A DNA stretch of 64,000 nucleotides from Paragorgia papillata (taxonomy: Eukaryota > Cnidaria > Anthozoa > Scleralcyonacea > Coralliidae): contig JAWNZC010000012.1 in assembly GCA_035771165.1 (NCBI GenBank), positions 1,158,501 to 1,222,500 on the forward strand, read 5' to 3'. Shown here one piece after another: positions 42,393 to 55,100 of the stretch. Position 1 is the first letter of the stretch, and each line of letters begins with the position of its first letter. The notes under the pieces are model-generated. The model ran no database searches and had not been told where the DNA came from. It saw only the letters and a program-made list of their open reading frames with translations. A program made the translations under genes and the position numbers.

Positions 42393-43434
42393 CGGCCACT
42401 TTCTCAGCATCTGGCTGCAGACCTTCTTCTGTAAGTTGATGACCAATATACAAGAGCTTGTTGGTTTTGATCTTACATTTCTCTTGACGCAGCTTTAAAT
42501 TAACTTTCCGGGCTCTTTCTAGGACTTGTACCAATCTTTTATCATGTTCACCTTCATTTTTTCCCCAGACCAAGATATCATCCGCGATGATTTCACAACC
42601 TTCGATACCTTCAAATAGCGTTTCCATTGTTCGTTGGAAAACCTCCGGGGCTGATGTAATACCAAATGGTAATCGATGGAACTTGTAACGACCAAATGGT
42701 GTATTGAAGCACGTTAGGTTTGCTGATTCTTCGTCTAACTGTATTTGCCAAAATCCACTGGCTACATCCAAGGTTGAGAACACCTTTGCACCAGGCAATC
42801 TTGAGACAACTTCCTCGACGGTCTTCATAGGATGATGCTCGCGTTTTATTGCTTGGTTCAAATTATGCGGGTCGATGCAAATCCTCAACTTTCCTGGTTT
42901 AACAACTGTTACCATCGATGAGACCCACTCTGTTGGCTCTGTAACTGGGCTAACTACACCAATCTTCTCCATTCGATCAAGTTCCGCTTTAATTCTTGGG
43001 CGTAGTGTTGCTGGAACTCTTCTTGGGCTATGGACTACAGGTTTGACATTCTTATCAACTTCGATGTGATGATAGCCAGGCAAGCAACCAATCTCGGATG
43101 ATGTGAATACGTCGCTGTATTTCTTTAGGAAGTCTTTTCCTGTGCTGTACTTCTTCCCCACATCTTGAACGCGCTGAATCAGGTTAAGTCTTTCACAGTC
43201 TTTTAATCCAAGAATCGCTTGCGTCGGACGGTCTACCACGTAGAATGCCACCTTGTAACTCTTCGACTTATAAACGGCATCAACAAAGACTTCTCCAATG
43301 ACTTCGATTGTGTCTCCGCTGTAGGCTATAAGTTTGGTGTTTGTCCGAATGAGCTCGTTGTTTAGTTGCAAGGCTTTGTAAACTGTCTTGGGCAAGACGT
43401 TGCACTTTGCTCCTGTGTCCAACTTTAATTTCAC
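42393..43434 (-). pseudogene. Protease and reverse transcriptase region of gypsy pol
   Basis: The aspartic protease has LDTGAKCNVLP near its start and AILGLKDCERL later. The RT domain follows: LRICIDPHNLNQAIKRE, FSTLDVASGFWQIQLDE, FGRYKFHRLPFGITSAPEVF and the catalytic IIADDILVW. The frame is open up to the nested element, where it ends out of frame. The protein is interrupted, not decayed, at this point. Confidence 0.95.
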
Positions 43435-44305
43435 AGCTTTGCCAAAGTACCATTCACATCTGCCAAAGTACCAACGAAAAGTTCGCTGCTTTCCGTGTCA
43501 TGAACTGTTTTTCTCTTGCTCATACACATCTTCGCAAAATGATTTTGTTTACCACATTCGTTGCACGCCTTTCCATAAGCAGGACATTTGTTTTTGTTTT
43601 GAATGTGCTTGAAACCACAGTATTTGCATTGCATTTTCTGTCCTTGTCGTCTTGCTTCGTTGTCTCGCTTTGTTCTCACTTTGGTTTCTTCGTCTCGGTT
43701 TGTTCTCGTATCCCTTTGAGAGTTTCTTGAACGTCTTTTGTCTTTCCCAAGTGCATTAATTTGATTGTCTCCGCCGTTCTTCATAGATGCCATTCTCGAA
43801 TCAGTGACTTCAGCGGCCCGACAAATGTCAATAGCTTTGTGTAGTGTTAACTCAGCTTCTCTTAAAAGTCTGCTTCTTACTGAATCGCTTCGAATTCCGA
43901 CGACTAACCTGTCTCGTATCAACTCTTCTCTTAGCGCTCCAAATTCACAGTTGTTTGCTTGTAAGCGAAGTTCGGTTACAAAAGCATCAATTGTCTCCGC
44001 TGAACCTTGACTTCGGGTATTAAATACGTGTCGCTCATACGTAACATTTCGCTTCGGATTACAATGTTCTTCGAACTTGTTGACCACGACATCGATATCT
44101 TCTTTGCTTTCTTCCTCGATGTAGGTAAACGTATTGTGTAGATCTCTATTGCCTGTTCCCCGGCCAGGTTCAACAGAATACATGTTTTCTCTTTCTTGTT
44201 TTTCCTATCATACCCCGATGCCACGATATAGATTTGAAACTTTTGCTTGAAACGTCGCCATTTCTCAGCAACGTTCCCTTCGAAGCTCAATAGGCTTCTC
44301 GACAC
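43431..44305 (-). pseudogene. Gag region of the gypsy element
   Basis: Starts MSRSLLSFEGNVAEKWRRFK and ends in a nucleocapsid-like part with a CNECGKQNHFAKMC zinc knuckle (C-x2-C-x4-H-x4-C), preceded by a second Cys-rich motif (CKYCGFKH). A frameshift near 44150 separates the two halves. It overlaps or abuts the protease frame at 43431-43434. Confidence 0.9.
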
Positions 44306-44348
44306 ATGTAATCACATATACAGGATTCCAACCACCGCGCTGCCACCA

Positions 44349-44466
44349 TGTGTGATTAAGCTTTATTCAATCTGGACTCTCCTCCTTACACTAACACGAC
44401 TTCTTATATAACATCTAGCTCAACTAATTTGCATGTTACAGAATAACTTATAATCTACCGGAACTC
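44349..44466 (-). repeat. 5' LTR of the gypsy element
   Basis: Direct repeat of 38375-38498. On the minus strand it contains TATATAAG and, near its end, AATAAA before AATCACACA. Its differences from the other LTR suggest the insertion is not recent. Confidence 0.9.
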
Positions 44467-44620
44467 GGCTATCACTTCATCAGTCACCTGTTATCACAAT
44501 GAGCTACGTTTGGTGGAAATACAGTGGAAACCGTGTCAGTACTACTCACTTGCTTCGTGCAAGGACTGGAAATCCACCTTCAGACATCCTGCTAAGGCAA
44601 TAATGGGTTTTCCATTATTA

Positions 44621-44839
44621 TACAAGGATCAAGAATTTCAGTTTCCTGCCCAATTATGATGCACTATGGGATAGAATCAAAGGTCAAGTGAGCACCAATT
44701 AAGTCAGTGCCATTGTTAACAAAGAATATTCATGAGCCACAACAATGGCGCACTGACTTAATTGGTGCTCACTTGACCTTTGATTCTATCCCATAGTGCA
44801 TCATAATTGGGCCAGAAACTGAAATTCTTGATGCTTGTA
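44621..44839. repeat. Near-perfect palindrome with about 90-bp arms
   Basis: The arms include ATCAAGAATTTCAGTTTC, AATTATGATGCACTATGGGA and ACCAATTAAGTCAGTGC, mirrored at 44746-44839 with a loop of about 35 bp. Likely a MITE. Confidence 0.9.
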
Positions 44840-44847
44840 TTATGAAC

Positions 44848-46105
44848 TACTTAATAACCGAGAGTGAGGTCTTTACGGTAAAATGTTAAACCGAGGTCTT
44901 GCTGTATTGACCGAGCGATATAGCGAGGTTAATACGCTCAAGACCGAAGTTTAATATTTTACCGTAAAGACCGAACGATCGAGGTTATTAAGTAGTTTAT
45001 TATATGGCACTTTTTATATGTGACTAAATGTAATTTAGGCAAGGTAAAAAAGGAGACAATGCTAGTCAGCGGTCACTCATGATAATATGTGGGGTTTATC
45101 TCAGCGCTCATCAAAGTCTTGTCAGCGTGGTCTGAGCTTGACTTGCGCTCATCAAAGTCTTGTCGGCGTGGTCTGAGCTTGACTTGCGCTCATCAAAGTC
45201 TTGTCAGCGTGGTCTGAGCTTGACATGCGCTCATCAAAGTCTTGTCAGCGTGGTCTGAGCTTGACTGGTTTTGCGCGCGCTATGTATTTATTAGATATTT
45301 GGTCAGTGGTCACTCATTTATAATATGTGGGGATTATCTCAGCGCTCGTCAAAGTCTTGTCAGCGTGGTCTGAGCTTGACTGGTTTTGCGCGCGCTGTTT
45401 AGTGACCCACCCACCCACTCCTGATAGAATGCAAGGGTAAGTATATATATTTCCACTGCTTTGACAGTGTGACTGGTGCCTGGAGGTGGGCTGTGGCGGG
45501 GTTGCCATGGTTACCTCTGATCAGGTGGTGGCATCCCCCCTGTAGCTTGGCACCAATCCTCCAATAACGTCAATTGGCGATCTATTTTTATTCAATTTTA
45601 TTTCAAAATCTGCAAAGCCGATTAATCGGCCTATTTAAAATAATCGGTAATCGACCGATTATTGTGTATTATTATATGGCGCGGATTACTTCCGGTAAAA
45701 TCACGCGCTGTGATTGGTTGCTGACGGGGCGATATTTCTCCGTAATGCCCACGGGCATTATGAAAATTGTTAATGCCCTACGATTGGAAACAAACAAAAA
45801 ATCCTAATAAGAAACTTTTATTGCCGAAAAACGGCGAAAATAGACGAGAAAGAAACAGAAGAAAATAACGCTAGTTCGGTGTTTTGACGAAGTTAAAGGA
45901 AGCGAAGACCAAGAAATTACAAGATTGATTTTGAAATAAAAAGTGCCATATAATAAACTACTTAATAACCTCGATCGTTCGGTCTTTACGGTAAAATATT
46001 AAACCTCGGTCTTGAGCGTATTAACCTCGCTATCGCTCGGTCAATACAGCAAGACCTCGGTTTAATATTTTACCGTAAAGGCCTCACTCTCGGTTATTAA
46101 GATCC
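44848..46105. mobile_element. GACCGAG-type inverted-repeat element with internal repeats
   Basis: Arms at 44848-45015 (CTACTTAATAACCGAG ... TAGTTTATTATATGGCAC) and 45945-46103 (inverse) enclose a 41-bp tandem repeat and a piece of the hAT-like ATCGGC end (45610-45665). Several insertion events have probably been combined. Confidence 0.65.
45105..45268. repeat. 41-bp tandem repeat, four copies
   Basis: The unit CGCTCATCAAAGTCTTGTCA plus 21 further bases recurs at 45105, 45146, 45187 and 45228. The block and its left flank are partly duplicated again at 45304-45390. Confidence 0.93.
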
Positions 46106-46124
46106 GTGCATGTCTTAAATTAAG

Positions 46125-46450
46125 CTTTTCATGAACGACGCAAACACACACCATAAGTCCGTAACTGCATAAGCCCAAACACAATAGTCCTTATTTTACA
46201 ATGATTACAGAGCGTTTCACATAACTCTTGACGGAAGAGTTCTGAAGTTCGTTTGTTATTTCGGATGTTTGGCACTTCTAAACTAATATTAAATATTATA
46301 ACAATTGTTGCATTACAAAGATTTGTCTCAGTCGTTATTTGACTTTTTATTGCAATTCTTCTCTGATAATAGCGTAGCGCATACCGAAATTGATTCTCAA
46401 AACACGCAAAACTAATCATCACGAAACATTTCTGTTTATTTTGATATAAT
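46125..46450. mobile_element. Truncated inverted copy of the hAT-like element
   Basis: ATAAGTCCGTAACTGCATAA, AGCGTTTCACATAACTCTTG and AAACACGCAAAACTAATCAT match the 1430-2215 element in inverse orientation, with an internal region missing. Confidence 0.8.
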
Positions 46451-46767
46451 ATTCTTATTGCGTTTCCTTTTGTTATTATGGGTTTCGTTGGGAAATTTAG
46501 AAACACCCCCCAATCAAAATGTATGCCACCGTTTAATAGCCAGAGTAAAAGCATACATGCAGTAAACTCGAGAGTCAGATGCCACTTAGAAAGAGGCAAA
46601 TACAGTAGTTTATCAACCTGTTCTAAATTAACATTTTTCTGTTGGTGGTTTTGTGATACTGCGTGTGATGAGTAAAATTCTCATTAGCCATGAGAGTAAA
46701 ATACATACCCAGAAATAGTTAAGAGTCTAGTTAATAGTTTATCAACTTGACAGTATATGACTCGAAA

Positions 46768-47033
46768 ACTTAAGTTTGTCTTATTGAAAAGAACATTTAA
46801 AATGATAAAATAACATATTTTGCAGTTTTTGGTTTCCTTGCTTCGTTTTTGAGATATTCCAGCTTGTTTGATATGCAAATGACACAACTTTTTACGTCAC
46901 ATGTGCATAATGAGTTATCAGAAAAGGTTACATATCTTTGCTATTATGAAAACATGGGCTTAACTCAAAGGAAGCTTGTGCGTGTTTCTACCCACAACAC
47001 CAAACATGTAGAATTCCAAGTGGGCAGTACAAA
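46768..47033. repeat. Left arm of a TTAA-family MITE
   Basis: Matches the left half of the complete copy at 50870-51636, with ATGACACAACTTTTTACGTC as a private variant that is also found inverted at 48575. The two arms probably belong to one element that was later expanded. Confidence 0.7.
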
Positions 47034-48139
47034 ATAAATTTAGTGTGGGTAGGGTGGTTCAAAAAACGTTCTCGACTTACCGACTGGAGTAGTGTTTATA
47101 CAAAACGCAAAACATCTGGCCAGATGAAATGTCACGACTCACGAAAGGTGCACAACGGCTTGGAGAAACAATCCGAAACGAGATATAATTTAATAAGAAT
47201 GCCAAAGTCTCAAAGATCAATATTTTGTTGGTTTTGTAGCGCAGGCGACACGTGTTATTGATGGGAGAATATTCGTTTTAAGCATTCGAATCGCGAAGCT
47301 TTTAACTGGACGTATATACTTAAATATAACGGCAGCTTTCGCGTGTGGTATTCAACAACGTACAGGTGAAACACATACGTATTTTACTGTTTATATTGAG
47401 AGTTTGAAACAGTCTTCCATTTCATTATCCACTGTGAGGTTTACTGTGCTGCGTTGTTTTGACCAGTTCTCATGCGGACAAAATTATGGTCAGTCATCCA
47501 CGAACATGATAATTGATAAATATATTTGATATAAAATGCCAATTTTCAAGTTCATTTTAAAAAGGTTAGTCGATATCCGTACCTATTATATTTTAAACAA
47601 TTGGCGAGGGACTATAATTTAATACGACGTGTTATTATTAATAGTCCGAAAAGCGGTGGGTATCTGGTTGTTGCGTTTAAAACGGTCAAAACTAAGAGAT
47701 ACGTGACAAGTTAACTTGAACGGGGGGGTTTCTTTATCGGACAAGAAGTTTGTGACAGCAAAGAAGCAGAAAAATCGATAAGACTCGCCCGCTTTCTTGA
47801 AGTCTACTGAAAGCACTATTTCTTTAAGTAAACAACACAGCGCATTCAGAAATGCAGACAGATGACAACAAAGGTTCAACATTTCACCTTTGCCTTATTA
47901 AATGTATCTAGTGTCTTGCTATACCATTATAGAATGATCTTGGTTTCAAATATTTTACTATTTTAGTACTGTTTATTTTTGTTTATTTGTCGTTGATTAA
48001 TACTATTGTTCGATATTTACCGAATGGAGGAGCGGCAACAGTTTTCGTAGTGGCGTATTCATATTTCATGATCGTATACATGCATTTCTTCGCCTATTCC
48101 AGCGAGGTCAAGCATTGATACGTAGGGGACACTCCCGCA
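47034..48139. other. Intergenic sequence, no gene seen
   Basis: AT-rich sequence between the two MITE arms. I found no coding, RNA or repeat signal I could support. Confidence 0.45.
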
Positions 48140-48160
48140 GTCGAAAATTTTGATAGACGA

Positions 48161-48500
48161 CACGTGACCACTGATCTCGAAATAAAACTGGATTAAGCAT
48201 CTATTGTTTACAAAATGAAGCCGGAAGTCACCCATTACTAAGGGACCAAGTGATGGTCTTTCTAGCGTATTCTGGCACCGATATAAACATTTTGTTGAAT
48301 GGGATGCTGAATCTTTGAAAGAAAATATAGTTCAATAGTCTTTTTTGGTACAGAAGACGTTTTAAGAAGACATAAAGACATTTTTCAGCATGTTTGGTCC
48401 CTTAGTAATTACGGATTTCTTTTGTTTAGCTGGCTTCATTTTATGAACCAGTGGACAATAGGTTGCACTATCCAGTTTTATTTCGAGATCAGTGCACGTG
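48161..48500. repeat. Inverted repeat (MITE)
   Basis: ACTGATCTCGAAATAAAACTG and AATGAAGCCGGAAGTC on the left recur inverted on the right, around a 130-bp centre with AGGGACCAAG and its inverse CTTGGTCCC-like form. A CCTGGGTACGAGGTTG end follows at 48552. Confidence 0.75.
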
Positions 48501-48569
48501 ACCAGCGGGTACCAGGCGCTTTCCGCAGCGGGAGAGGGGAGCGGAGGTAAGGCCCTGGGTACGAGGTTG

Positions 48570-49105
48570 CGTAAAAAGTTGTGTCATTTGTATATCAAAC
48601 AAACTGGAATATCTCAAAAACGAAGCAAGGAAACCAAAAACTGCAAAAGCACGATCGGAAATCGCATAGAAAATCGGCCACTTTCATGGGGCAGTTTGCA
48701 GTCCACGTGCGTGCTGGCTCAAGTGAGTTCTGAGGACATTTAAAACTGATGAATTTGAGAAGGGTAATGGGTTCGTACATCGCGAAAATTCCACGAGTTG
48801 TCAACAAACCGTATTCTATGGCAAGCCCAACCTTCGTGCTATGCGCTCGTAGAAGAATTATGGTCGAGCGACGATTTTGAGCGGAGATGTTTGACTTTGA
48901 GCTCGGGGTGTTCTCGCTCCTGTCGGCCGTGTATTGATGACGTTTACACGCAAGATATTCGTTCTACGCGTGCGTAGTTAATACGGGTCAGCCCGTATCT
49001 CGCGAGCATCGACAGCCGCCATTTCTGATCGTGATATGTTATTTTATCATTTTAAATGTTATTTTCAATAAGACAAACTTAATTTTCGAGTCATATAAGC
49101 CCTTT
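48570..49105. mobile_element. Right arm of TTAA-family MITE with nested insertion
   Basis: AAAACGAAGCAAGGAAACC then CTGCAAAAG is followed at 48650 by a nested segment with CACGATCGGAAATCGC and inverted ATTTCTGATCGTG ends (to about 49034). The MITE arm then resumes as ATATGTTATTTTATCAT. Confidence 0.7.
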
Positions 49106-49789
49106 AACCCTTTCCCATCAGTGAATTTTTATTTTCTGCCTGTCAGCTAGTTTTGTTTGCCAGTTCATGTAATCAGTTGGTACATGTACATGTATATTCT
49201 ATAGTACTGCACATTTTCTGCACATTAGGACTGGTTCTGGATTGTGTAACAATTACGATACAAGTTAGCAATGCTTTAAGTTTTTATCCTTCTTGTGGGT
49301 TCCTTAGTTCATTTGTGCGTACATTTGTGCAGAATTCAATTAATAGCCACGGCACCTCACTTTAGGACTGGACCTATAGAGCTTATAGAAATTTCTATTG
49401 ATTTTTTTACAGAATTTATTGAAAATCTTTGAATTCATATTTACCTTGTAAGCAGTGTAAGCCATTGGGCAATGGCAGCATGATCCGTGGCGAAGCTTAA
49501 AGCGCACAATACTAAGGAGTTTTATAACTTCTGATGTAATATAACAGCATTTCAACGCAGGCTGGAGAGAGACAAAAGCAATGTTTTCATTGAGGCTTTG
49601 TTTGAATTTAGAAATAAGGAGGCTTTCTCTAATGGGAAGTTCAGATCTAGAGTTACAAGAAGACACAATGGAAAAATCGTGAAAAGAAATAGGATGACAC
49701 GTTTTCATTGTGTGAGATAGTGCTGATTGCACTGATCTCTATATAAATGTTTTATTGAGATCAGTGGCTGATTGAGATACTTTCTTACC
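49106..49789. other. Intergenic or 5'-UTR intron sequence, nothing recognised
   Basis: No gene, RNA or repeat boundary was identified. A non-coding first exon of the downstream acyltransferase could lie anywhere from here to 51900. Confidence 0.4.
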
Positions 49790-49797
49790 GGTTAAAG

Positions 49798-49997
49798 CAG
49801 TGGCGTAGGAAGCAAGTTGATCTTGGAGGGGCACAGCTACAAAAGGGCACTTTGTTCAGGGGGTAGGAGTTCAAAAGGACACTTGAAACACGTGTTTTAT
49901 CATAAAAGGGCACTTTTCTGTTGCAAAAAGGGCACTTCATGACAAAGTTGGGGGGGGGGGCACATGCCCCATTATCCCCCCGGTTCCTACGCCCCTG
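49798..49997. mobile_element. hAT MITE, 200 bp
   Basis: CAGTGGCGTAGGAAGC and the inverted GTTCCTACGCCCCTG ends are flanked by the 8-bp duplication GGTTAAAG (49790-49797 and 49998-50005). It includes a G-rich run near 49950. Confidence 0.92.
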
Positions 49998-50525
49998 GGT
50001 TAAAGGAGAGATTCCCAAATGGCTCTGTGTTTGGCCTAAATACAATGCTCCGCAACATTGACACGTATTGACGTATATTTATAAACCACCCGTGATCTCG
50101 GGGTCTTTAAATGGAAAGAAACTAGACAACTGTAAATTAGGTTTAAGGATTAAATCTTTTTTTTTATATATATATATAAAATGTCTCTATTTATTGTTTA
50201 TACATAGATATGTCTTTATCTATACGTATTTTGAGCTGGACTTTTATAGTCATCCTAAGAATACGATTTCCGCCCGATAAAATCATTGGTTACCATTTTG
50301 TAAGTCAGTCTTATCAAATTCATTAATAATTCATGAAGAAAATTCAAAAGAAATGAATGTTTAATCAGCATCTTTAACTACGGATAAAACATTGATTAAT
50401 AAAACATCAAGGTTTTATCAAAGTTAATAGGCACTAGTGCCTCAAATTGAGCTTTTTCTGACTGTAAATGATCTTATCTAACCTTTCCTACGACTCTTAA
50501 ACAAAGTGTTCATCATTTACACTTA

Positions 50526-50749
50526 AGCCCTAATCAAACGAGAACGCAAGTCATCGCAAGTTGGCAGTCACGCTATCTCAGCCAGCCGCTCTGAATAGTT
50601 TCCCGAAAATATCATGTACCGTGACCAAGTTAAAACTTGTTTAAAACACTCATGAAACCTTTATTTTGTTAATTTGGGTCTTCGAACGACCGCCACAGAA
50701 ATTCTGACTGCCAACTTGCGATGACTTGCGTTCTCGTTTGATTAGGGCT
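50526..50749. mobile_element. PIF/Harbinger-like MITE, 224 bp
   Basis: Same AGCCCTAATCAAACGAGAAC ends as 10153-10452, here flanked by TTA on both sides. Confidence 0.9.
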
Positions 50750-50869
50750 TTAGAATTTGATAAGTAAGTTAAAATATTCGCGTCCGATCTTTATGGGCAT
50801 CTACAATGGCTCGCCATTGTAAATGCCCATAAAGATCGGCCGCTCATATTTTAACTATCACTTAATTAA

Positions 50870-51636
50870 AGTGCACGTGAAACGAAAATTAAAAGTTTGT
50901 CTTATTTGAAAGAACACTTAAAATGATAGAGTAACATCTTTTGAAGTTTTTCGTTTCCTTGCTTTGTTCTTGAGATATTTTAGTTTGTTTGATATGCAAA
51001 TTAAACATATTGACGTCGTAGACGCATAATGAGCTATCGGAGAAGGTTAGATATCTTTTCTATTATCAAACCAAATTAATTTGAATGAAGCATGCGGATG
51101 TGTTTCGCCCACAACGCTAAACATGTAGAGCTTCAAGTGATTATTATATTTGATAATAGCAAAGATATATAACTTTTTCGATAACTCATTATGCACGTGT
51201 GACATCAAAATGTTTAATTTGCATATCAGACAAACTGAAATATCTCAAGAACGAAGCAAGGAAACGTAAAACTGCTGCCTCGTCCCCAGTCGCTTCTCAA
51301 GATTGAGATCTAGTCGATCAATGAGGACATATTTGCGAGGGAAGGGGAAGGGGGGGGGGGGGGGGTCGTATATGGGTGCGCGCAAAGAATGACGGGAAGA
51401 GGAGAAAAGGCACCTGGCCTTCCCATCAACCATTGCGCGCGCTCTACGCTATATCCCTGGCTTCACAAACGCGATCGAGTTTCGCTCAACATGAGAAATT
51501 TAACTTAAACAATTATTTTCCTAAAAATTATAAGAAGAGCCTGCAGAGGAGGCAGGTAAAACTGCAAAAGATGTTGCTCTACCATTTTAAGTATTCTTTC
51601 AAATAAGACAAATTTAATTTTCGTTTCATAGGCACT
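50870..51636. mobile_element. TTAA-family MITE (AGTGCC ends), complete copy
   Basis: AGTGCACGTGAAACGAAAAT and the inverted ATTTTCGTTTCATAGGCACT are flanked by TTAA at 50866-50869 and 51637-51640. A G-run and a short insertion near 51280-51560 separate the end arms. A right-end fragment lies at 51790-51915. Confidence 0.88.
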
Positions 51637-51789
51637 TTAACAGATTATGCATATTTTGTCGAAGTGATCTTCATCGATGTTGTTGCCTGGGGCTATGTTA
51701 CCCTGTTTTTAGCAATTCTTATGGAAACAAATTTGTCCTAAACTTACACAAAATCTTGCAATAACGGTTTTATATTACCACTATATAAC

Positions 51790-51915
51790 AACATAAAAGA
51801 GATAATCAACAACGAAGCAAGGAAACGAAAAACTGCAAAAGGTGTTTTACTCTGTCATTTTATGTGCCCTTTCAAACAAGACAGATTTAATTTTCGTTTC
51901 ATAGGCACTTCAAAA
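51790..51915. repeat. Right-end fragment of the TTAA-family MITE
   Basis: ACGAAGCAAGGAAACGAAAA through TTTCATAGGCACTT matches 51500-51636. It ends 37 bp before the acyltransferase coding exon. Confidence 0.85.
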
Positions 51916-51951
51916 GCATATTTAGCATTCTTTCAATAATTCTTTTTCTAG

Positions 51952-52146
51952 GTTTTTGGTCATCATCAATGTCTTTCGCAAACAGCCTAAAGGGCTACCG
52001 ACTGTTATGGTTGTGGTTTGTTACTGTTTTCTTATTAAGTGGTTTGATCATCAATTGTGTTCAAATATTGCTCTTGCCATTGTGGTATGTTTCACACAAC
52101 ACTTTCAGACGTATCAATGCTGTGCTGTGTTATTTACATTGGTCAA
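51952..52146 (+). CDS. Acyltransferase first coding exon
   Basis: Acceptor TTCTTTTTCTAG at 51951 implies an upstream non-coding exon. ATG at 51969, donor GTAAGT after codon 59 plus one base. It encodes the transmembrane start, with GLIINCVQILLLPLW equivalent to the GLVINFVQLCTLALW segment of human AGPAT3. Confidence 0.93.
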
Positions 52147-55100
52147 GTAAGTCTTCATAAATCATAATTTTACAATACTTTCAGCACTGTTTTAGCCAGG
52201 AATTGTAACTTACGCGGAGTTCAGACTGAGTGCCCGGGAACGGGCACACTGAGTGCCCGGGAACGGGCACTAAATGCATTGGTGTTCAGACACGTTGATG
52301 CTTTTGGTGCTTCTTAGTTCTCAGTTGGCGCCAAAATATATTTTGTCGATGTGTTTCCACTGTTTGTTACCACTGACCTATATATATAACTGGACTGCGT
52401 GCTCCTATTACCTTTGAGTTAGGAAAAGTGTCCCACAAAATAGTTTTCAAAATGGCGGCATTTATGGGTCCTTTTGCTAATGGTGCAGGTCGCTGACCGA
52501 TACCTAAGGACCGGACTGATGACACATGTTTTTAAAACTGCCTGTATTTTGCTCGGCATTCAGTCGAATTATGTTATTTATAACTCGATAAAGTCTTCAT
52601 AATTATTTATAGAAGATGAAAGCTTTCTGACTGACGGGTTTTGACGGTCTTCCCCTGTCCCAGTCTGATATAGTTTGTCGTCCGGTTTCTTGTTTTAACG
52701 ACGGGCAAATTGACGGACGAACTTGCCGTTTACCGGATTTTAAAACACCTGACAACTGATGAGTTTCTCGTCTGCTATTAACACTTGGAAAAGGTTGATA
52801 AAGACACTCTAAGAAGAACTCGGTACGCCTTGCTTCTTTACGATTTTCTCGTGATCTTCAGCGATTCTTTATAGAGCTGGCGACTTCATAAAACGAAAGG
52901 TTTGTAGATTTCCATGACCTTGTGTATTGACAGTCTTGTTTATTTTATTGCCAAGTGTTCGTGCCGTACACAAACTCGAGATCATGTTCTACTGATATTC
53001 CTATTTGGTCAGACAAATAATCCAGCAGGCCTCTTGAGTCGTTCCACAAGAAATTAACAATGACCAACCGTGCATGCATGCATTAACTTTTTCCTGCCAG
53101 ACGATTTTATTCACCTCTGGGGAAGCCCTCGGAAAGGAACGATTTATTACTGAAGTAAGAAAATCGCTTTGTATGTGGTCGCTACCATTAGCAGAAGGAC
53201 CCATAAATGCCGCCATTTTGAAAGTGAAAATGGGGACACATTTTTGGCCAGCAGTCCAGTTATATATATTATATATAGGTCAGTGTTTGTTACTATTAAG
53301 AACTCGTGCCCGGGCACCGTGCCCGGTTTTTCGCTTGGGTACGATGTTCAGACTATTGCCCGGGCACTGGGTACGGGCACTCAGTCTGAACGCCGCCTTA
53401 GGTGCCAAAAGTGTAAATTTGGTGCATTGTATGCTCGCGGCGAAGGACGAACTTTCTTTGCAGGTCTTGGGGCATGCCCCCCCCCCCCCTCTCCCAGAAA
53501 ATGTTTAATTTCATAAGCCACCGAAACGCCATTTTTAAAGTTTCTATGAAGTGTAAAAACTCGTTTGCATTTTTTGTTTTCGTAAACAGAATTGAAAAGC
53601 ATGGCAGGGACATTCACTGTAAATTTTAAGCGAATCTGATGTATAGTTCTCGAGCTTTGAACTCTCAACGTTTTGCCATGGCTAGTTCGTTTTTGGAGAA
53701 ATTTGGACTTCTTGGTTAAATGGCCTTCTGATGTACCCAGATGGATCAGTGATACTTAAATCCATTGTTCTTGTGCATAGTTGTCCATCTGCGTACATCA
53801 TAATTATAACGCTTCAAATGTTTTTCTCTTGAAACGTTTGGTGAATGCTCCTGACATGCTCTTCTGTTCTTGAAGTTCATAGACACTTTAAGAGATATTA
53901 GGCCCGTTTATTCGAGAGTACTTTCTTCTTCAATGATTCAAATTGAGCTTTATAATTACGCTAAAAGCAGGTGTAACAGGACCAGATGCCCCCCCCCCCC
54001 CCCCCCCCTTCAGAATGCCCCCGGGGCATCTGGTGCTATTATTACGAATTATCAATTTCGACCATCGAATTATCAATCTCGACCATTGAATTATCAATCT
54101 CGACCATTGAATTATCAATCTCGACCATTGAATTATCAATCTCGACCATTGAATTATCAATCTCGACTATCGAATTATCAATCTCGACCATTGAATTATC
54201 AATCTCGACCATTGAATTATCAATCTCGACTATCGAATTATCAATCTCGACCATTGAATTATCAATCTCGACCATTGAATTATCAATCTCGACCATTGAA
54301 TTATCAATCTCGACCATTGAATTATCAATCTCGACTATCGAATTATCAATCTCGACTATCGAATTATCAATCTCGATCATTGAATTATCAGTCTCGACTA
54401 TCGAATTATCAATCTCGACCATTGAATTATCAATCTCGACCATTGAATTATCAATCTCGACTATCGAATTATCAATCTCGACCATTGAATTATCAATCTC
54501 GACCATTGAATTATCAATCTCGACTATCGAATTTTCAATCTCGACCATTGAATTATCAATCTCGACTATCGAATTATCAATCTCGACCATTGAATTATCA
54601 ATCTCGACCATTGAATTATCAATCTCGACCATTGAATTATCAATCTCGACTATCGAATTATCAATCTCGACTATCGAATTATCAATCTCGATCATTGAAT
54701 TATCAATCTCGACTATCGAATTATCAATCTCGACCATTGAATTATCAATCTCGACCATTGAATTATCAATCTCGACCATTGAATTATCAATCTCGACTAT
54801 CGAATTATCAATCTCGACCATTGAATTATCAATCTCGACCATTGAATTATCAATCTCGACCATTGAATTATCAATCTCGATTATCGAATTATCAATCTCG
54901 ACCATTGAATTATCAATCTCGACCATTGAATTATCAATCTCGACCATTGAATTATCAATCTCGACTATCGAATTATCAATCTCGACTATCGAATTATCAA
55001 TCTCGATCATTGAATTATCAATCTCGACTATCGAATTATCAATCTCGACCATTGAATTATCAATCTCGACCATTGAATTATCAATCTCGACCATTGAATT

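Larger units (their letters stand above)
38375..44466 (-). mobile_element. Gypsy-type (Ty3) LTR retrotransposon, degenerate, with nested insertion
   Basis: Short LTRs of about 120 bp bound a minus-strand gag-protease-RT-RNase H-integrase order, the Ty3/gypsy arrangement. Without the 1738-bp insertion at 40648-42385 the element would be about 4.35 kb. A TGGTGGCAGCG primer-binding-like motif directly follows the 5' LTR (plus-strand 44338-44348). Breaks include a frameshift in gag near 44150, a nonsense codon near 40473, further frame changes in RNase H, and a 20-bp duplication at 39736-39775. It is not autonomous. Confidence 0.95.

Noticed and set aside
41657..42439. 260-codon frame as a functional helicase gene
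   Set aside because: Only the first helicase motif region is present, Walker B is cut off, and the rest of the frame is TIR sequence.
45061..45400. CRISPR-like array of 41-bp repeats
   Set aside because: The copies are directly adjacent with no spacers and the genome is eukaryotic.
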